From assembly GCF_947179115.1 (NCBI RefSeq), contig NZ_CAMXCI010000001.1, forward strand, positions 930,001 to 994,000: a stretch of DNA of 64,000 bases, read 5' to 3'. The notes beneath the pieces are model-generated. The model saw only the letters and a program-made list of their open reading frames with translations, made no database searches and was not told where the DNA came from. Position numbers and translations under genes: made by a program. Position 1 is the first letter of the stretch, and every line of letters begins with the position of its first letter. Source of the DNA: Commensalibacter papalotli (GTDB lineage Bacteria; Pseudomonadota; Alphaproteobacteria; Acetobacterales; Acetobacteraceae). Shown here in pieces: positions 19,045-28,327 of the stretch.

Positions 19045-19956
19045 TTAATGAACCCACTTCAGCGCTTGCGCAACCTTTTTTACAGAAAGATCCTTTAAAT
19101 TTTCTTTATATATTATTTTTACATCACGTCCACGCGGGGCAGTTAATAGAGGATCACTGCCAGATGAAAACAAAACCACACTGGGACACCCCACCATAGC
19201 CCCTAAATGCATCGGACCTGTATCATTTCCCAGTGCAAATTTTGCCTTTTTCATAATAGCACTCAACTCTAACAAAGTTGTTTGTCCAATTAAACTAATT
19301 ATTTGTGGACACTGCTTTTGGATGCTCTCAACAAGCGCTTGCTCAGCATGACTGCCTACAACAACAGGTTGAATACTCTTATCAACACAAAGTTTGGCAA
19401 TTTCTCCATAATATTCAACAGGCCATCGCTTTTCAGGTCGTTTAATAGAACATCCAGGAACCAAAATCGCATAAGGTTTATGAATAGAACCAGTCTCTGC
19501 CGCTAACCATGATAAATCAGGTTCAGGAAAATCAGTAATTCCTGCCCTTTGTAACTGATCTTTTTGACGGTCAATTGTATGCATCTCGTTACGATTAGGG
19601 TTATCATGTGGATGAGATGAACCCTTAGCAATGCCGGACCATCGTGGTTTTCCTGCTAATTTAAAGTATTGACTGGAACGTCCAGAGGTTTGCAAATCGT
19701 AAACAAAATCAAACCCTTGCAATTTTTTTTGCAATTTTAATCGACCCACAATATTAAATTTATGTGGCTTATCATCAACAATTACAGAGTTAAACCAAGG
19801 ACTATGCTGTGCTAGCTCGACAAAAGGCGCTGTGGTTAATAATGTAATCTCATCTTGTGCATGATATTGACGAATAGCGGCAAAAGGATAAAAACTTTGT
19901 ATAAAATCTCCCAAAGCACCTAATCTGATCACCAAAATTTTCGATGTTCTATTCAT
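19045..19956 (-). CDS. GT9-family glycosyltransferase (heptosyltransferase-like)
   Basis: A 303-residue GT-B enzyme of the ADP-heptose:LPS heptosyltransferase family. The N-terminus ILVIRLGALGDFIQS and the C-terminal ALGNDTGPMHLGAMVGCPSVVLF are the hallmark stretches, with LVPGCSIKRPEKRWP at the donor domain entry. It likely adds a heptose or another sugar to the LPS core on the cytoplasmic face. Its ATG overlaps the stop of the upstream GT4 gene by 4 bp, so the two are translationally coupled and probably act on the same glycan. The acceptor is unknown. Confidence 0.88.
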   Translation of the reverse strand: MNRTSKILVIRLGALGDFIQSFYPFAAIRQYHAQDEITLLTTAPFVELAQHSPWFNSVIVDDKPHKFNIVGRLKLQKKLQGFDFVYDLQTSGRSSQYFKLAGKPRWSGIAKGSSHPHDNPNRNEMHTIDRQKDQLQRAGITDFPEPDLSWLAAETGSIHKPYAILVPGCSIKRPEKRWPVEYYGEIAKLCVDKSIQPVVVGSHAEQALVESIQKQCPQIISLIGQTTLLELSAIMKKAKFALGNDTGPMHLGAMVGCPSVVLFSSGSDPLLTAPRGRDVKIIYKENLKDLSVKKVAQALKWVH

Positions 19957-21131
19957 AGTAGCATTAATTGTTTTGTTTCAGGCAGGATCTCATTATAAAC
20001 TTTTAATGTTGCTTGTTGCATTTGCTCAAGCGTATAATGCTCTTGCACATCCTCTCTGGCAAGCCTTCCTACCCATTTTAAATCAGCTTCTGATTGTTCC
20101 ATCAATTGCTGTAATAAATCAGCCAAAGCATCTGAATTTCCAGGTTCAAAAACATATCCTGTTTTACCATCTATGACCGTTTCAGCAGCCCCACCATGAT
20201 TAGCCACGACTACAGGTTTTTCCATCGCCTGAGCTTCGATCACAACGCGACCAAAAGGTTCAGGCTTTAAAGAAGGCACAACGACAATATTAGCCAATGT
20301 CAAAGCTGCGGGCATATCTTGACAATTGCCGACAAAATATAAACGATCTCTAACTTTTAATTGTTCTGCTAATAACATAAGCTTTTGAGTAAACTGATCT
20401 TTGACCTTCGACGGCCCAACAAAAACACAAATCCAATCTTGATGCTCTGAACCAATCTTAGCCATCGCACGCACCAGCAATTCATGTCCCTTCCAAGCTG
20501 TTAGACGCCCTGGCAATAAAATAATTTTTTTACTTTCAGGAATTCTCCATCTCTGAGCAATATCAGCGACTCTGTCCCCTAAAAGATGCTCTGGATCAAA
20601 AGATTTTAAATCAACACCACGAGGAATAACACGCAATATCTGTTCTTTTACTTCATAGTTATTTTTCAATCGTTCAGCAATATAATGACTAATCGCAATC
20701 ACACGCTCACCCTTGGTCATAACTTGATTATACCAGCGTTTCCCTCTCCAAGTTTCACTGAATACACCATGCCAAGTTGTGATGAAATGAACTATTGATT
20801 TTCTTGCTGCCAACCAAGCAGACCATGCTGGCGCTCTGGAACGTACATGCACGATATCAACATGATAATCCTTAATTACTTTTTCCAAAGCAAATTGATT
20901 TTTCCAAATCACCCAAGGTTTTTTTGAGTTTAAAGGCAGATTAATATAAACCGCACCCATGCGTTCTAATGCATTTTTCCAAATACCGTCGGCACTTGCG
21001 ACAACAGCCACTCCACCTGCATTAATAATTGCCTGCGCCATTTCAACAGTGCCACGCTCTACACCCCCAGTCCCCAAGGCCGGCAACACTTGCAAAATAA
21101 CAGGTTTTTCAGACTTCATACCCTCATCCAA
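19953..21131 (-). CDS. GT4-family glycosyltransferase
   Basis: A 392-residue retaining GT-B enzyme. The acceptor-side motif VLPALGTGGVERGTVEMA near the N-terminus and the donor-side segment around residues 270-330 (VVPSLKPEPFGRVVIEAQAMEKPVV, quoted in parts: PEPFGRVVIEAQ) are typical, with the EPFGRVVIE catalytic EX7E. It probably adds a sugar to LPS core or O-antigen. It starts 4 bp after the end of the glutathione-transferase-like gene and overlaps the following GT9 gene by 4 bp, so all three are one transcription unit. Confidence 0.9.
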   Translation of the reverse strand: MDEGMKSEKPVILQVLPALGTGGVERGTVEMAQAIINAGGVAVVASADGIWKNALERMGAVYINLPLNSKKPWVIWKNQFALEKVIKDYHVDIVHVRSRAPAWSAWLAARKSIVHFITTWHGVFSETWRGKRWYNQVMTKGERVIAISHYIAERLKNNYEVKEQILRVIPRGVDLKSFDPEHLLGDRVADIAQRWRIPESKKIILLPGRLTAWKGHELLVRAMAKIGSEHQDWICVFVGPSKVKDQFTQKLMLLAEQLKVRDRLYFVGNCQDMPAALTLANIVVVPSLKPEPFGRVVIEAQAMEKPVVVANHGGAAETVIDGKTGYVFEPGNSDALADLLQQLMEQSEADLKWVGRLAREDVQEHYTLEQMQQATLKVYNEILPETKQLMLL

Positions 21132-21135
21132 ATGA

Positions 21136-21804
21136 TTAGAAATCTAGATCAGCATAATATTTCGGAGGAATAACACCACTTACTCGATCATTTAACAAAG
21201 AACGGAAACTAGGGCGGGATTTAATACGTGCGTACCAATCTTTGACCAAAGGATTCTTGTCCCAATTTACATCCCCAATATAATCCAATGCAGATAGATG
21301 CGCAGCAGCTGCAAAGTCGGCCATAGATAAATTATTTCCTGCCAACCACACTCTATTTTCAGTTAGTTCAGCAATATAATTAAGGTGTGTTTTGATATTC
21401 TCATAACCTTCTCTTAACGCTTGTGCATTCGGGTTATTATTACCAAAAAAACGTTTAAAGGTTTTTTCATATAAAAGATTGTGCGTAACTTCGCGCGAAA
21501 ATTTATCATCAAACCAAGCTGTTAAACGCCGCACCTCAACTCGCTCGGCAAGCGTTCGTCCCATCAATGAGGTGTCAGGGTAAGCTTCTTCTAAATATTC
21601 ACAGATTGCATAAGAATCAGGAATAGTTAATCCTGTTTCCTCTACCAGAACGGGCACCATTCCAGCAGGATTAATCGCAAGAAATTCTGGTCTTCTTTTC
21701 CACACCGTCTCTGTCATTAATTCAAAAGACAACCGTTTTTCTGCCATAATTAGGCGAATTTTTCGACTAAACGGACAAAGAGGCAGATGATACAACATAC
21801 GCAT
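21136..21804 (-). CDS. Glutathione S-transferase family protein
   Basis: A 222-residue protein with an N-terminal thioredoxin-fold domain (LYHLPLCPFSRKIRL, residues about 4-18, with a CPFS motif at the glutathione site) and a C-terminal helical domain (NLSMADFAAAAHLSALDYIG). NPAGMVPVLVEE and PDSYAICEYLEE are the cis-Pro and SNAIL-type glutathione-binding motifs. The family conjugates or reduces substrates with glutathione, or acts as a stress protein; the substrate is unknown. It is first in a tightly packed run with two glycosyltransferase genes. Two ATG codons (21804, 21798) are possible starts and neither has a clear ribosome binding site. Confidence 0.85.
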   Translation of the reverse strand: MRMLYHLPLCPFSRKIRLIMAEKRLSFELMTETVWKRRPEFLAINPAGMVPVLVEETGLTIPDSYAICEYLEEAYPDTSLMGRTLAERVEVRRLTAWFDDKFSREVTHNLLYEKTFKRFFGNNNPNAQALREGYENIKTHLNYIAELTENRVWLAGNNLSMADFAAAAHLSALDYIGDVNWDKNPLVKDWYARIKSRPSFRSLLNDRVSGVIPPKYYADLDF

Positions 21805-22103
21805 ATAAATTAGCCATTTTTTCTATAAAATCATAAACGAATGAAAATATAACATTGAACTTTTAAATTTAACAGCTTTATCACCATTACATTCAATATC
21901 CTATGAAATATTGCTAAAAAACAATTTATAATATCAAACTTTTCCAAAAAACACTATTTTTTAAAATTTGGAAAATAATAGATATTTAAGTGACAAAAAA
22001 AGATAAAATGGATATTAAAATCAATTTTTAATTTTCATCCTAAATAAAACATTATAAGTTAATCTGATCTTTCTTTCTGCTTGTCTAATAGGAAATATTA
22101 TTC
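21805..22103. other. AT-rich divergent intergenic region
   Basis: About 300 bp between the divergent glutathione-transferase-like gene and minC. It is very AT-rich with several A/T tracts (around 21950-21975 and 21990-22010) and presumably holds promoters for both sides. No promoter, repeat or RNA gene is convincing. The minC ribosome binding site (AGGAAAT) lies at the right edge. Confidence 0.3.
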
Positions 22104-22811
22104 GTGCCGGACACCTCTCCCTCTCTTCCCAAAATACGTATTAGAGGCCGCTCTTTCTTGGCCTTAGTTCTCTCTCCAGAAGGCTCTTTGCCTGACTGGT
22201 TATCAAGCTTGGACCAACAACTCAAAAGCTCTTCTTTCTTTTTCTTGGGTAAGCCTGTTATTGTTAATCTTGAACTTCTCTCTGGAAATGAAGAAGGGTT
22301 GGATGGACTTCATACTGCTTTAACTCAAAGGAATATTCAAGTAATTTGCGTCGAAGGCGGATCATCCACATGGGACGCTCTTCAAAATTGGCCAAAAACT
22401 TTTATTTTCGGTAATGGAAAACATATCGATAATTTAGATATGCCTGCTAATCCTCTGCCTTCAAACGCACCGACCCCATGTCTTATTGTTGATGAGCCTG
22501 TCAGATCTGGTCAAAGTATCCTTTTCCCCGAAGGAGACGTCATTATCACTAATTCTGTTGCCTCTGGTGCTGAGATCGTCGCCGGGGGATCTATTCACGT
22601 ATATGGGGCATTAAGAGGCCGAGCCATTGCAGGGATTAGTGGTCAACCCAAAGCCAGAATTTTTGCTTATCAACTTGAGGCAGAACTAATGGCAATTGAT
22701 GGATTTTACATGACCGCAGAAGAAGTCGACGATCATTTAAGCATGAAAGCAGCACAAGTCTACTTAGATCATGATGTTATGACTGTAACTCCTTTAATAA
22801 AAATAAAATAA
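22104..22811 (+). CDS. minC: Septum site-determining protein MinC
   Basis: A 235-residue inhibitor of FtsZ assembly. The N-terminal domain (about 1-105) is divergent, as usual. The C-terminal beta-helix domain carries PVRSGQSILFPEGDVIITN, VASGAEIVAGGSIHVYGALRG and the A/E-rich end IFAYQLEAELMAIDG that binds MinD. The start is GTG at 22104, preceded by AGGAAAT at proper spacing. It heads minC-minD-minE, which places the division septum at midcell by pole-to-pole oscillation in rod-shaped cells. Confidence 0.92.
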   Translation: MPDTSPSLPKIRIRGRSFLALVLSPEGSLPDWLSSLDQQLKSSSFFFLGKPVIVNLELLSGNEEGLDGLHTALTQRNIQVICVEGGSSTWDALQNWPKTFIFGNGKHIDNLDMPANPLPSNAPTPCLIVDEPVRSGQSILFPEGDVIITNSVASGAEIVAGGSIHVYGALRGRAIAGISGQPKARIFAYQLEAELMAIDGFYMTAEEVDDHLSMKAAQVYLDHDVMTVTPLIKIK

Positions 22812-22899
22812 TAATGGGTAAATCCCTTTCTAAATCTCTAGCATTGCTACATAATATCAAGTAATAATTTTCTAACTGGTAAGAATTAAAGGAAATAAT

Positions 22900-23715
22900 A
22901 TGGCAAAGGTAATCGTTGTTACCTCTGGAAAAGGCGGGGTTGGTAAAACAACATCAACAGCTGCGATTGGGGCAGCCTTGGCGCAAACAGGACAAAGTGT
23001 TGTTGTGATTGATTTTGATGTTGGACTTCGAAATCTGGACCTCGTTATGGGGGCTGAACGGCGTGTAGTTTTTGACTTTGTAAACGTCATTCAAGGTGAA
23101 GCAGCATTATCCCAAGCATTGATCAAAGATAAACGTGTTGAAAACCTTTATATTCTTGCCGCTTCACAAACCAGAGACAAAGATGCCTTAACCGAAGATG
23201 GTGTCGAAAAAGTTATTACCGAACTTAAAGAAAAATTCGATTGGATTATCTGTGATAGCCCTGCTGGAATCGAACGCGGCGCAAAGATGGCTATGCATTT
23301 CGCCGATGAAGCTATTATTATTACGAATCCAGAAGTATCATCTGTACGCGATAGTGATCGTATAATTGGTATCTTAGACAGTACCACTGACAAAGCACAA
23401 AAAGGTGAAAAAATACCAAAACATCTTTTAATAACCCGTTATGCAGCTAGCCGTGCATCTCGTGGCGATATGCTAAATACAGATGATATTCTTGAAATTC
23501 TCTCAATTCCCTTGATTGGCATCATCCCAGAAAGTGAGGATGTTTTAAAAGCCTCAAATCTTGGCTCTCCTATTACATTATCTTCCCCTAATTCTGCCGC
23601 AGCTCGCGCATATACTGAGGCCGTAAAACGTTTGCAAGGGGACAAAATTGAAGTAACCGTTCCTACCGATAAAAAAGGATTCTTTAACTGGTTACTTGGA
23701 AGGAATGGATCATGA
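22900..23715 (+). CDS. minD: Septum site-determining ATPase MinD
   Basis: A 271-residue ParA/MinD-type ATPase. The deviant Walker A TSGKGGVGKTT lies at residues 8-18. The DFDVGLRNLDLVMGAERR segment, DSPAGIERG (Walker B region) and a C-terminal membrane-targeting amphipathic helix (KGFFNWLLGRN) follow. It recruits MinC to the membrane and is released by MinE. There are 88 bp between minC and minD with a new AAAGGAAAT ribosome binding site, and its stop overlaps the minE start by 4 bp. Confidence 0.97.
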   Translation: MAKVIVVTSGKGGVGKTTSTAAIGAALAQTGQSVVVIDFDVGLRNLDLVMGAERRVVFDFVNVIQGEAALSQALIKDKRVENLYILAASQTRDKDALTEDGVEKVITELKEKFDWIICDSPAGIERGAKMAMHFADEAIIITNPEVSSVRDSDRIIGILDSTTDKAQKGEKIPKHLLITRYAASRASRGDMLNTDDILEILSIPLIGIIPESEDVLKASNLGSPITLSSPNSAAARAYTEAVKRLQGDKIEVTVPTDKKGFFNWLLGRNGS

Positions 23716-23975
23716 GTTTTTTTTCAAATTTGTTTACAAAGAAAAATTCTGCCCCTGTTGCCAAAGATCGCTTACAAATCCTACTTGCACATGAGCGGTC
23801 TTCCAGAAATTCAAATTCAGATTTGTTACAAAAATTACAAAAAGAAATTATGGAAGTCATTCAAAAACATATTTCTATTGATCAAGAAAAAATTCAGATC
23901 AAAGTCGATAGAGGTAATGATTTCTCTACATTAGAAATCGATATCGAAGTTCCTCAACAAGAAAATATTACTTAA
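23712..23975 (+). CDS. minE: Cell division topological specificity factor MinE
   Basis: An 87-residue protein of normal length. The N-terminus (MSFFSNLFTKK) is the membrane-targeting and MinD-binding segment. The middle LAHERSS begins the anti-MinCD helix, and the C-terminal topological-specificity domain includes VDRGNDFSTLEIDIEVP. It stimulates the ATPase of MinD and drives oscillation. It overlaps minD by 4 bp (ATGA) and is followed by a terminator. Confidence 0.95.
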   Translation: MSFFSNLFTKKNSAPVAKDRLQILLAHERSSRNSNSDLLQKLQKEIMEVIQKHISIDQEKIQIKVDRGNDFSTLEIDIEVPQQENIT

Positions 23976-24003
23976 AATAAATATTTTTGTTAAATTAGCG
24001 TAT

Positions 24004-24039
24004 AAAAAAACCAGTAAACAATTTATTTACTGGTTTTTT
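24004..24039. terminator. Terminator between minE and the alpha-keto acid decarboxylase gene
   Basis: CCAGTAAA pairs with TTTACTGG around a 7-nt loop, flanked by seven A on the left and six T on the right. The flanks make it able to terminate in both directions between these convergent genes. Confidence 0.85.
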
Positions 24040-24062
24040 AATTTATATTTTATATAAATAGC

Positions 24063-25760
24063 TTAATCATCTATCTTTTTATCAAGCTCTCTTAGACCCC
24101 TTGGGCCATAATTAAAAGCCGCCACCATATTAGCAGAAGATTGAACCGCTTTGGGAATATCCAAAGGATCAAACATAATTTCAATCAAACGCAATTGATC
24201 TGGCACTTTTTCAGCTTCATTTAATGCCTTTTCCAAATCATCTTCAGTGTTAACTTGGCGGGCAAAATATTCTTTTCCATCACTAAATGCATCAAATAAC
24301 TGACGATAGTTCCAGTTCGGAATATCATTATATTTAGCATGAAAGCCCATAATGGCGCGCTCAATCGTATAACCTCTATTATTAATCAAGAAAATAATTG
24401 GCTTAAGATCGTGTTCAAAAAATGAAGATACTTCTTGAGCAGTTAATTGAAATGAACCATCCCCAATGAAAATCACTTGTCTACGGTCTGGCTGTGCCAA
24501 TGAAGATCCAAAGAGTGCTGGCAAAGAATATCCAATAGAAAGCCATAAAGGTTGACTGATAATCGTAATACCAGAAGGCATATCTAAAATCTTAACCCCA
24601 CGCATAGAAGTTCCAGCTTCAGTTACGACAACATCATGAGGCTTAATGAATTTTTCCACACGTTCCCAAAAGCGATTTTGAATAAGTTTTTCATCTTTTT
24701 TAGCTACCCAAGAATTACCCGTTTTAGCTGTCTTTGGTTTCCAGTTTTGATATTTTCTAGGAGGTTTTATCTCAGATAAACGATTTAGTAACTCAATCGC
24801 AGAAACACCTTCAAAAACTTGATGGCCTATGATCGTTCTAAATGGACGAATATCAATCATATTCTCTGGGATTTTTTGGGTAAAATAACTGGAATTACTA
24901 TCTGTAAATTTGACATTTAATCCAAATAAACAATCTGATTCCTCAATCGCAGCTTTAACTAAATCAGAAGATGAATGTCCACTATATCCACCAATCCACT
25001 GAGGATGGTCACCGTCTAATACACATTGTGCTGCAGATGTTGTTGCAAAAGGTATCTGCAAATTTTCAATCATAGATTGAGTAGCATCATGCAACCCAAA
25101 TCGATCTAACGCCATTCCAAGTAACGCAGAAGGATTTTGTGCTTTGGCAAGCTTTTCTTCTATACACGCAACAACAGCATTTAGTTGCTGAGCATCACTC
25201 GTTTGCTGGCGCAATGAAAGCTTTTCATTATAAACATCAATTTCAAAAAACGTAATATCAGAAGGAATTTGCAGATAAACAGGGCGTTTTTTACGAACAC
25301 AAGCACGTAACACACGATCAATTTCTTCCACTGCATTTTGAGGTGCAATCCTTGCTTGTGCCACCGTAAAAGAGCGATAACAGCTCATAACATCTTCAAA
25401 GTTACCTTCTGCGGTTGTATGATGCAAAAAACGACGTCGATACATACTATTTAATGGAGGTGCACCTGTTATACAAACAATAGGAACATATTCAGCATAA
25501 GCACCTGCTATCGCATTAATTGCACTAAGATCTCCAACCCCATAGGTCGTTAGTAATGCTGAAATTCCATTTAATCTAGAATATCCATCCGCAGCATAAC
25601 CACCATTAAGCTCATTACGAGTACCTACGAAATTAATATCTTTTCTTTTTTCTGCTTGAATTAAAAGTTGAAGATTATAATCTCCTGGAACACCAAGGAT
25701 ATCTTTAACACCAATTTGAGACAATCTGTCGAGTAGAAAATCTCCTATAGTCCGTTTCAT
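24063..25760 (-). CDS. Thiamin-diphosphate-dependent alpha-keto acid decarboxylase (pyruvate/indolepyruvate decarboxylase family)
   Basis: A 565-residue ThDP enzyme. Family catalytic residues are visible: Glu50 in RNELNGGYAADGY, His113-His114 in FLHHTTAEGN, the ThDP/Mg motif GDGSFQLTAQEVSSFF to LINNRG and the following YTIE. It decarboxylates a 2-keto acid to an aldehyde. Acetic acid bacteria use pyruvate decarboxylase to make acetaldehyde, which membrane dehydrogenases oxidise to acetate. Here the N-terminal region (GVPGDYNLQLL, LLTTYGVGDLSA) looks closer to indolepyruvate/branched-chain keto acid decarboxylases than to the Acetobacter/Zymomonas pyruvate enzymes, which read AVAGDYNL at that point. 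Substrate is therefore open. Single gene, convergent with minE. Confidence 0.9.
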   Translation of the reverse strand: MKRTIGDFLLDRLSQIGVKDILGVPGDYNLQLLIQAEKRKDINFVGTRNELNGGYAADGYSRLNGISALLTTYGVGDLSAINAIAGAYAEYVPIVCITGAPPLNSMYRRRFLHHTTAEGNFEDVMSCYRSFTVAQARIAPQNAVEEIDRVLRACVRKKRPVYLQIPSDITFFEIDVYNEKLSLRQQTSDAQQLNAVVACIEEKLAKAQNPSALLGMALDRFGLHDATQSMIENLQIPFATTSAAQCVLDGDHPQWIGGYSGHSSSDLVKAAIEESDCLFGLNVKFTDSNSSYFTQKIPENMIDIRPFRTIIGHQVFEGVSAIELLNRLSEIKPPRKYQNWKPKTAKTGNSWVAKKDEKLIQNRFWERVEKFIKPHDVVVTEAGTSMRGVKILDMPSGITIISQPLWLSIGYSLPALFGSSLAQPDRRQVIFIGDGSFQLTAQEVSSFFEHDLKPIIFLINNRGYTIERAIMGFHAKYNDIPNWNYRQLFDAFSDGKEYFARQVNTEDDLEKALNEAEKVPDQLRLIEIMFDPLDIPKAVQSSANMVAAFNYGPRGLRELDKKIDD

Positions 25761-25891
25761 ATGTAGCCTCTCTATATTTTTTCTTTATAATCAAAGAAAA
25801 AGTTGATTTTGTTTATTTTTACTCTGCTCTTAAAATAAAACAAAATCACAATTCCGCGCTTATACGGATAAAAAAACATCTATAAATAAAA

Positions 25892-26332
25892 TTATAAGTA
25901 ACTTTGTGCAATTCCTTGAATTGCTTTGACCATTGACGCAACCCCATTACTGCGATTAGCAGATAACGCCCCAGCCAAGCCCAAATCTTTGATAAAAATG
26001 GGGTCAATCTTTAAAATCTCATGATAAGATCGCCCAGAATAAATTCTGAGCAACAACGCTACCAATCCTTTTACAATCGCAGCATCAGAGCTGCCTGCAA
26101 AAAAAAGATTTCCTTCTTTTTCACAAAAATTAAGCCAAACCTGACTTTGGCATCCAACGACACGAAACTCATCATTCTGCCATTCTTGAGGGAACACTGG
26201 CAGCTTTTCCCCTAAATCTATCAAGTAACGATAACGCTGCATCCAGTCATCGAATAATTCCAATTCATCTCGAATAACTTCAATAGCTTCGGATGCACTC
26301 TGCTCTAGAGGAACAATAAAAGGGTCAGACAT
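25892..26332 (-). CDS. sufE: SufE-like cysteine desulfuration protein
   Basis: A 146-residue protein of the SufE family. The persulfide-accepting Cys61 lies in FRVVGCQSQVW. SufE takes sulfur from the SufS cysteine desulfurase and passes it to the SufBCD scaffold for Fe-S cluster assembly. Length and fold pattern (FDDWMQRYRYLIDLGEKLP at the N-terminus, LGLAGALSANRSNG at the C-terminus) are normal. It starts 37 bp downstream of hslU on the same strand and may be the last gene of that transcript. No other suf gene is nearby. Confidence 0.92.
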   Translation of the reverse strand: MSDPFIVPLEQSASEAIEVIRDELELFDDWMQRYRYLIDLGEKLPVFPQEWQNDEFRVVGCQSQVWLNFCEKEGNLFFAGSSDAAIVKGLVALLLRIYSGRSYHEILKIDPIFIKDLGLAGALSANRSNGVASMVKAIQGIAQSYL

Positions 26333-26369
26333 TCATAAATCTCGTGTGGTCAAGGTCAAAATTACAGGA

Positions 26370-27698
26370 TTACAGAATAAAGCGACTAAGGTCACTTTTA
26401 TTTGCTAATGAGGCTACACGCTCTTGAACATCATCACGCGTAATTTCAATTGCTTCCCCAGGTCTTTCAGAAGCTGTAAAAGAAACTTCTTCTAACAATC
26501 TTTCCATTACCGTTGCCAAACGACGTGCACCAATATTTTCAACCCGCTCATTAATATCCGTAGCCAGTTGGGCAATTGCATCAACCGCATCTTCGGTAAA
26601 GGTTAATTTTACCCCTTCGGTTTCCATCAAAGCTATATATTGCTTTAACAAAGAATGTTCGGGTTCAGTTAAGATACGACGCATATCTTCACATGTTAAA
26701 GCTGCAAGCTCAACACGAATAGGCAAACGCCCTTGTAATTCAGGTAATAAGTCAGAAGGTTTTGCTAAATGAAAAGCACCAGACGCAATGAATAAAATAT
26801 GATCTGTTTTCACCAATCCATATTTCGTAGAAACGGTAGTCCCTTCAATCAAAGGAAGCAAATCACGTTGCACCCCTTCACGAGATACATCCGCTCCCCC
26901 TCGTCCGCCACCACCTTCATAAGAACGTGCACAAACTTTATCGATTTCATCCAAAAAGACGATACCATGATTTTGAGTACGATTAATAGCTTCTTGTACC
27001 AATGCATCATTATCTAAAAGCTTATCTGATTCTTCACGGATTAATGCTTCTCTAGCTTTGGAAACCGTTAACTTACGAGATTTTTCAGATTTATTCATCA
27101 ACCCTTTCATCATATCGGAAAAGTTAATGACTTGAGCTGAAGGCATACCTGGAATATCAAATTGATTTACAGATGAAGAAACATCAGTAAGACTGATTTC
27201 AATTTCCTTGCCCTCTAACTCACCATTTAATAGCATCTGCATAAATTTATTTTTAGTTTCCGCAGATGCACTTTCTCCAACTAATGCAATCACTAAGCGC
27301 TCATTCGCTGCATCTTTGGCTTTTTCTTTGACATCACGACGTTTAATATCGCGTAACATAATCAATGAAGCCTCAACCAAGTCACGTACGATGCTTTCTA
27401 CGTCACGACCAACATAGCCAACTTCTGTAAACTTTGTTGCTTCAACTTTTAAGAATGGTGCCTGAGATAAACGCGCCAAACGACGTGCAACTTCAGTTTT
27501 ACCACATCCCGTTGGGCCAATCATCAAGATATTCTTGGGAACGACTTCCTCACGAATACTATCAGACAATTTTGCACGCCTCCAGCGATTACGAAGGGCA
27601 ATCGATACGGCGCGTTTAGCATCATTCTGACCGACAATATAACGGTCTAGTTCTGCAACAATCTCTTTAGGAGAATAGGTAGGAATAGTATCACTCAT
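26370..27698 (-). CDS. hslU: HslU, ATPase/unfoldase subunit of the HslVU protease
   Basis: A 442-residue AAA+ unfoldase. Walker A is GPTGCGKTEVA, Walker B is IVFLDEIDK, followed by the Gly-rich GGGGRGGADVS, the sensor and arginine-finger region and the C-terminal docking end DLSRFIL. The start chosen is ATG 27698, preceded by AAAGGTT inside the end of hslV; a frame extending 20 codons upstream has no family match and overlaps hslV. The I-domain (about residues 110-240) recognises substrates. It forms hexamers on HslV rings to degrade misfolded or regulatory proteins. Confidence 0.96.
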   Translation of the reverse strand: MSDTIPTYSPKEIVAELDRYIVGQNDAKRAVSIALRNRWRRAKLSDSIREEVVPKNILMIGPTGCGKTEVARRLARLSQAPFLKVEATKFTEVGYVGRDVESIVRDLVEASLIMLRDIKRRDVKEKAKDAANERLVIALVGESASAETKNKFMQMLLNGELEGKEIEISLTDVSSSVNQFDIPGMPSAQVINFSDMMKGLMNKSEKSRKLTVSKAREALIREESDKLLDNDALVQEAINRTQNHGIVFLDEIDKVCARSYEGGGGRGGADVSREGVQRDLLPLIEGTTVSTKYGLVKTDHILFIASGAFHLAKPSDLLPELQGRLPIRVELAALTCEDMRRILTEPEHSLLKQYIALMETEGVKLTFTEDAVDAIAQLATDINERVENIGARRLATVMERLLEEVSFTASERPGEAIEITRDDVQERVASLANKSDLSRFIL

Positions 27699-27703
27699 AA
27701 TTA

Positions 27704-28282
27704 TTAACCTTTGGCTGACAATGTCTCTACGGTAAGGGAGGAATTTGTATATATACAAATTTCACCTGCAATTGCCATCGCACGTCGTGCTGTTTCTTCA
27801 GATGTTAATCCATCAACACCTAATAAAGCACGTGCTGCAGCCAGCGCATAATTTCCACCTGAACCAATGGCGACAACACCATCCTCTGGTTCCAATACAT
27901 CCCCATTACCTGTTAAAGTATAAGAGTGCAAATGATCAGCAACCAATAACATAGCTTCTAATCGACGCAAATAACGATCCGTACGCCAATCTTGTGCCAA
28001 TTCCACACAAGCACGTTCCAGCTGATTAGGATAACGTTCTAATTTTTTCTCAAGTCTCTCTAATAAAGTAAATGCATCTGCTGTAGCCCCTGCAAATCCT
28101 GCAAGGATATTACCACCAGCTCCTATTCTTCTAACTTTTTTTGCATTTCCTTTGACGACGGTATGTCCCAAGGTTACTTGGCCGTCACCTGCCATCGTGA
28201 CATGACCATCACGACGAACACATAAAATCGTTGTCCCATGCCACTGTATCGGATCATGTGAAGATGAATTATGATTTTGCAT
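27704..28282 (-). CDS. hslV: HslV, peptidase subunit of the HslVU protease
   Basis: A 192-residue proteasome-like threonine peptidase. The mature N-terminus is the Thr of HGTTILCVRR, so a pro-segment of about 16 residues must be removed, unlike the enteric enzyme where only Met is removed. GDGQVTLGHTVVKGNAKKVRRI and the Lys active-site region are intact. It forms a double hexamer fed by HslU, whose gene starts 5 bp after this stop. A heat-shock sigma-32 promoter would be expected upstream, but I could not identify one with confidence. Confidence 0.95.
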   Translation of the reverse strand: MQNHNSSSHDPIQWHGTTILCVRRDGHVTMAGDGQVTLGHTVVKGNAKKVRRIGAGGNILAGFAGATADAFTLLERLEKKLERYPNQLERACVELAQDWRTDRYLRRLEAMLLVADHLHSYTLTGNGDVLEPEDGVVAIGSGGNYALAAARALLGVDGLTSEETARRAMAIAGEICIYTNSSLTVETLSAKG

Positions 28283-28327
28283 TTATATCAAATAGCCTTT
28301 TTATTAAATAAATATAATACCTTTTTA

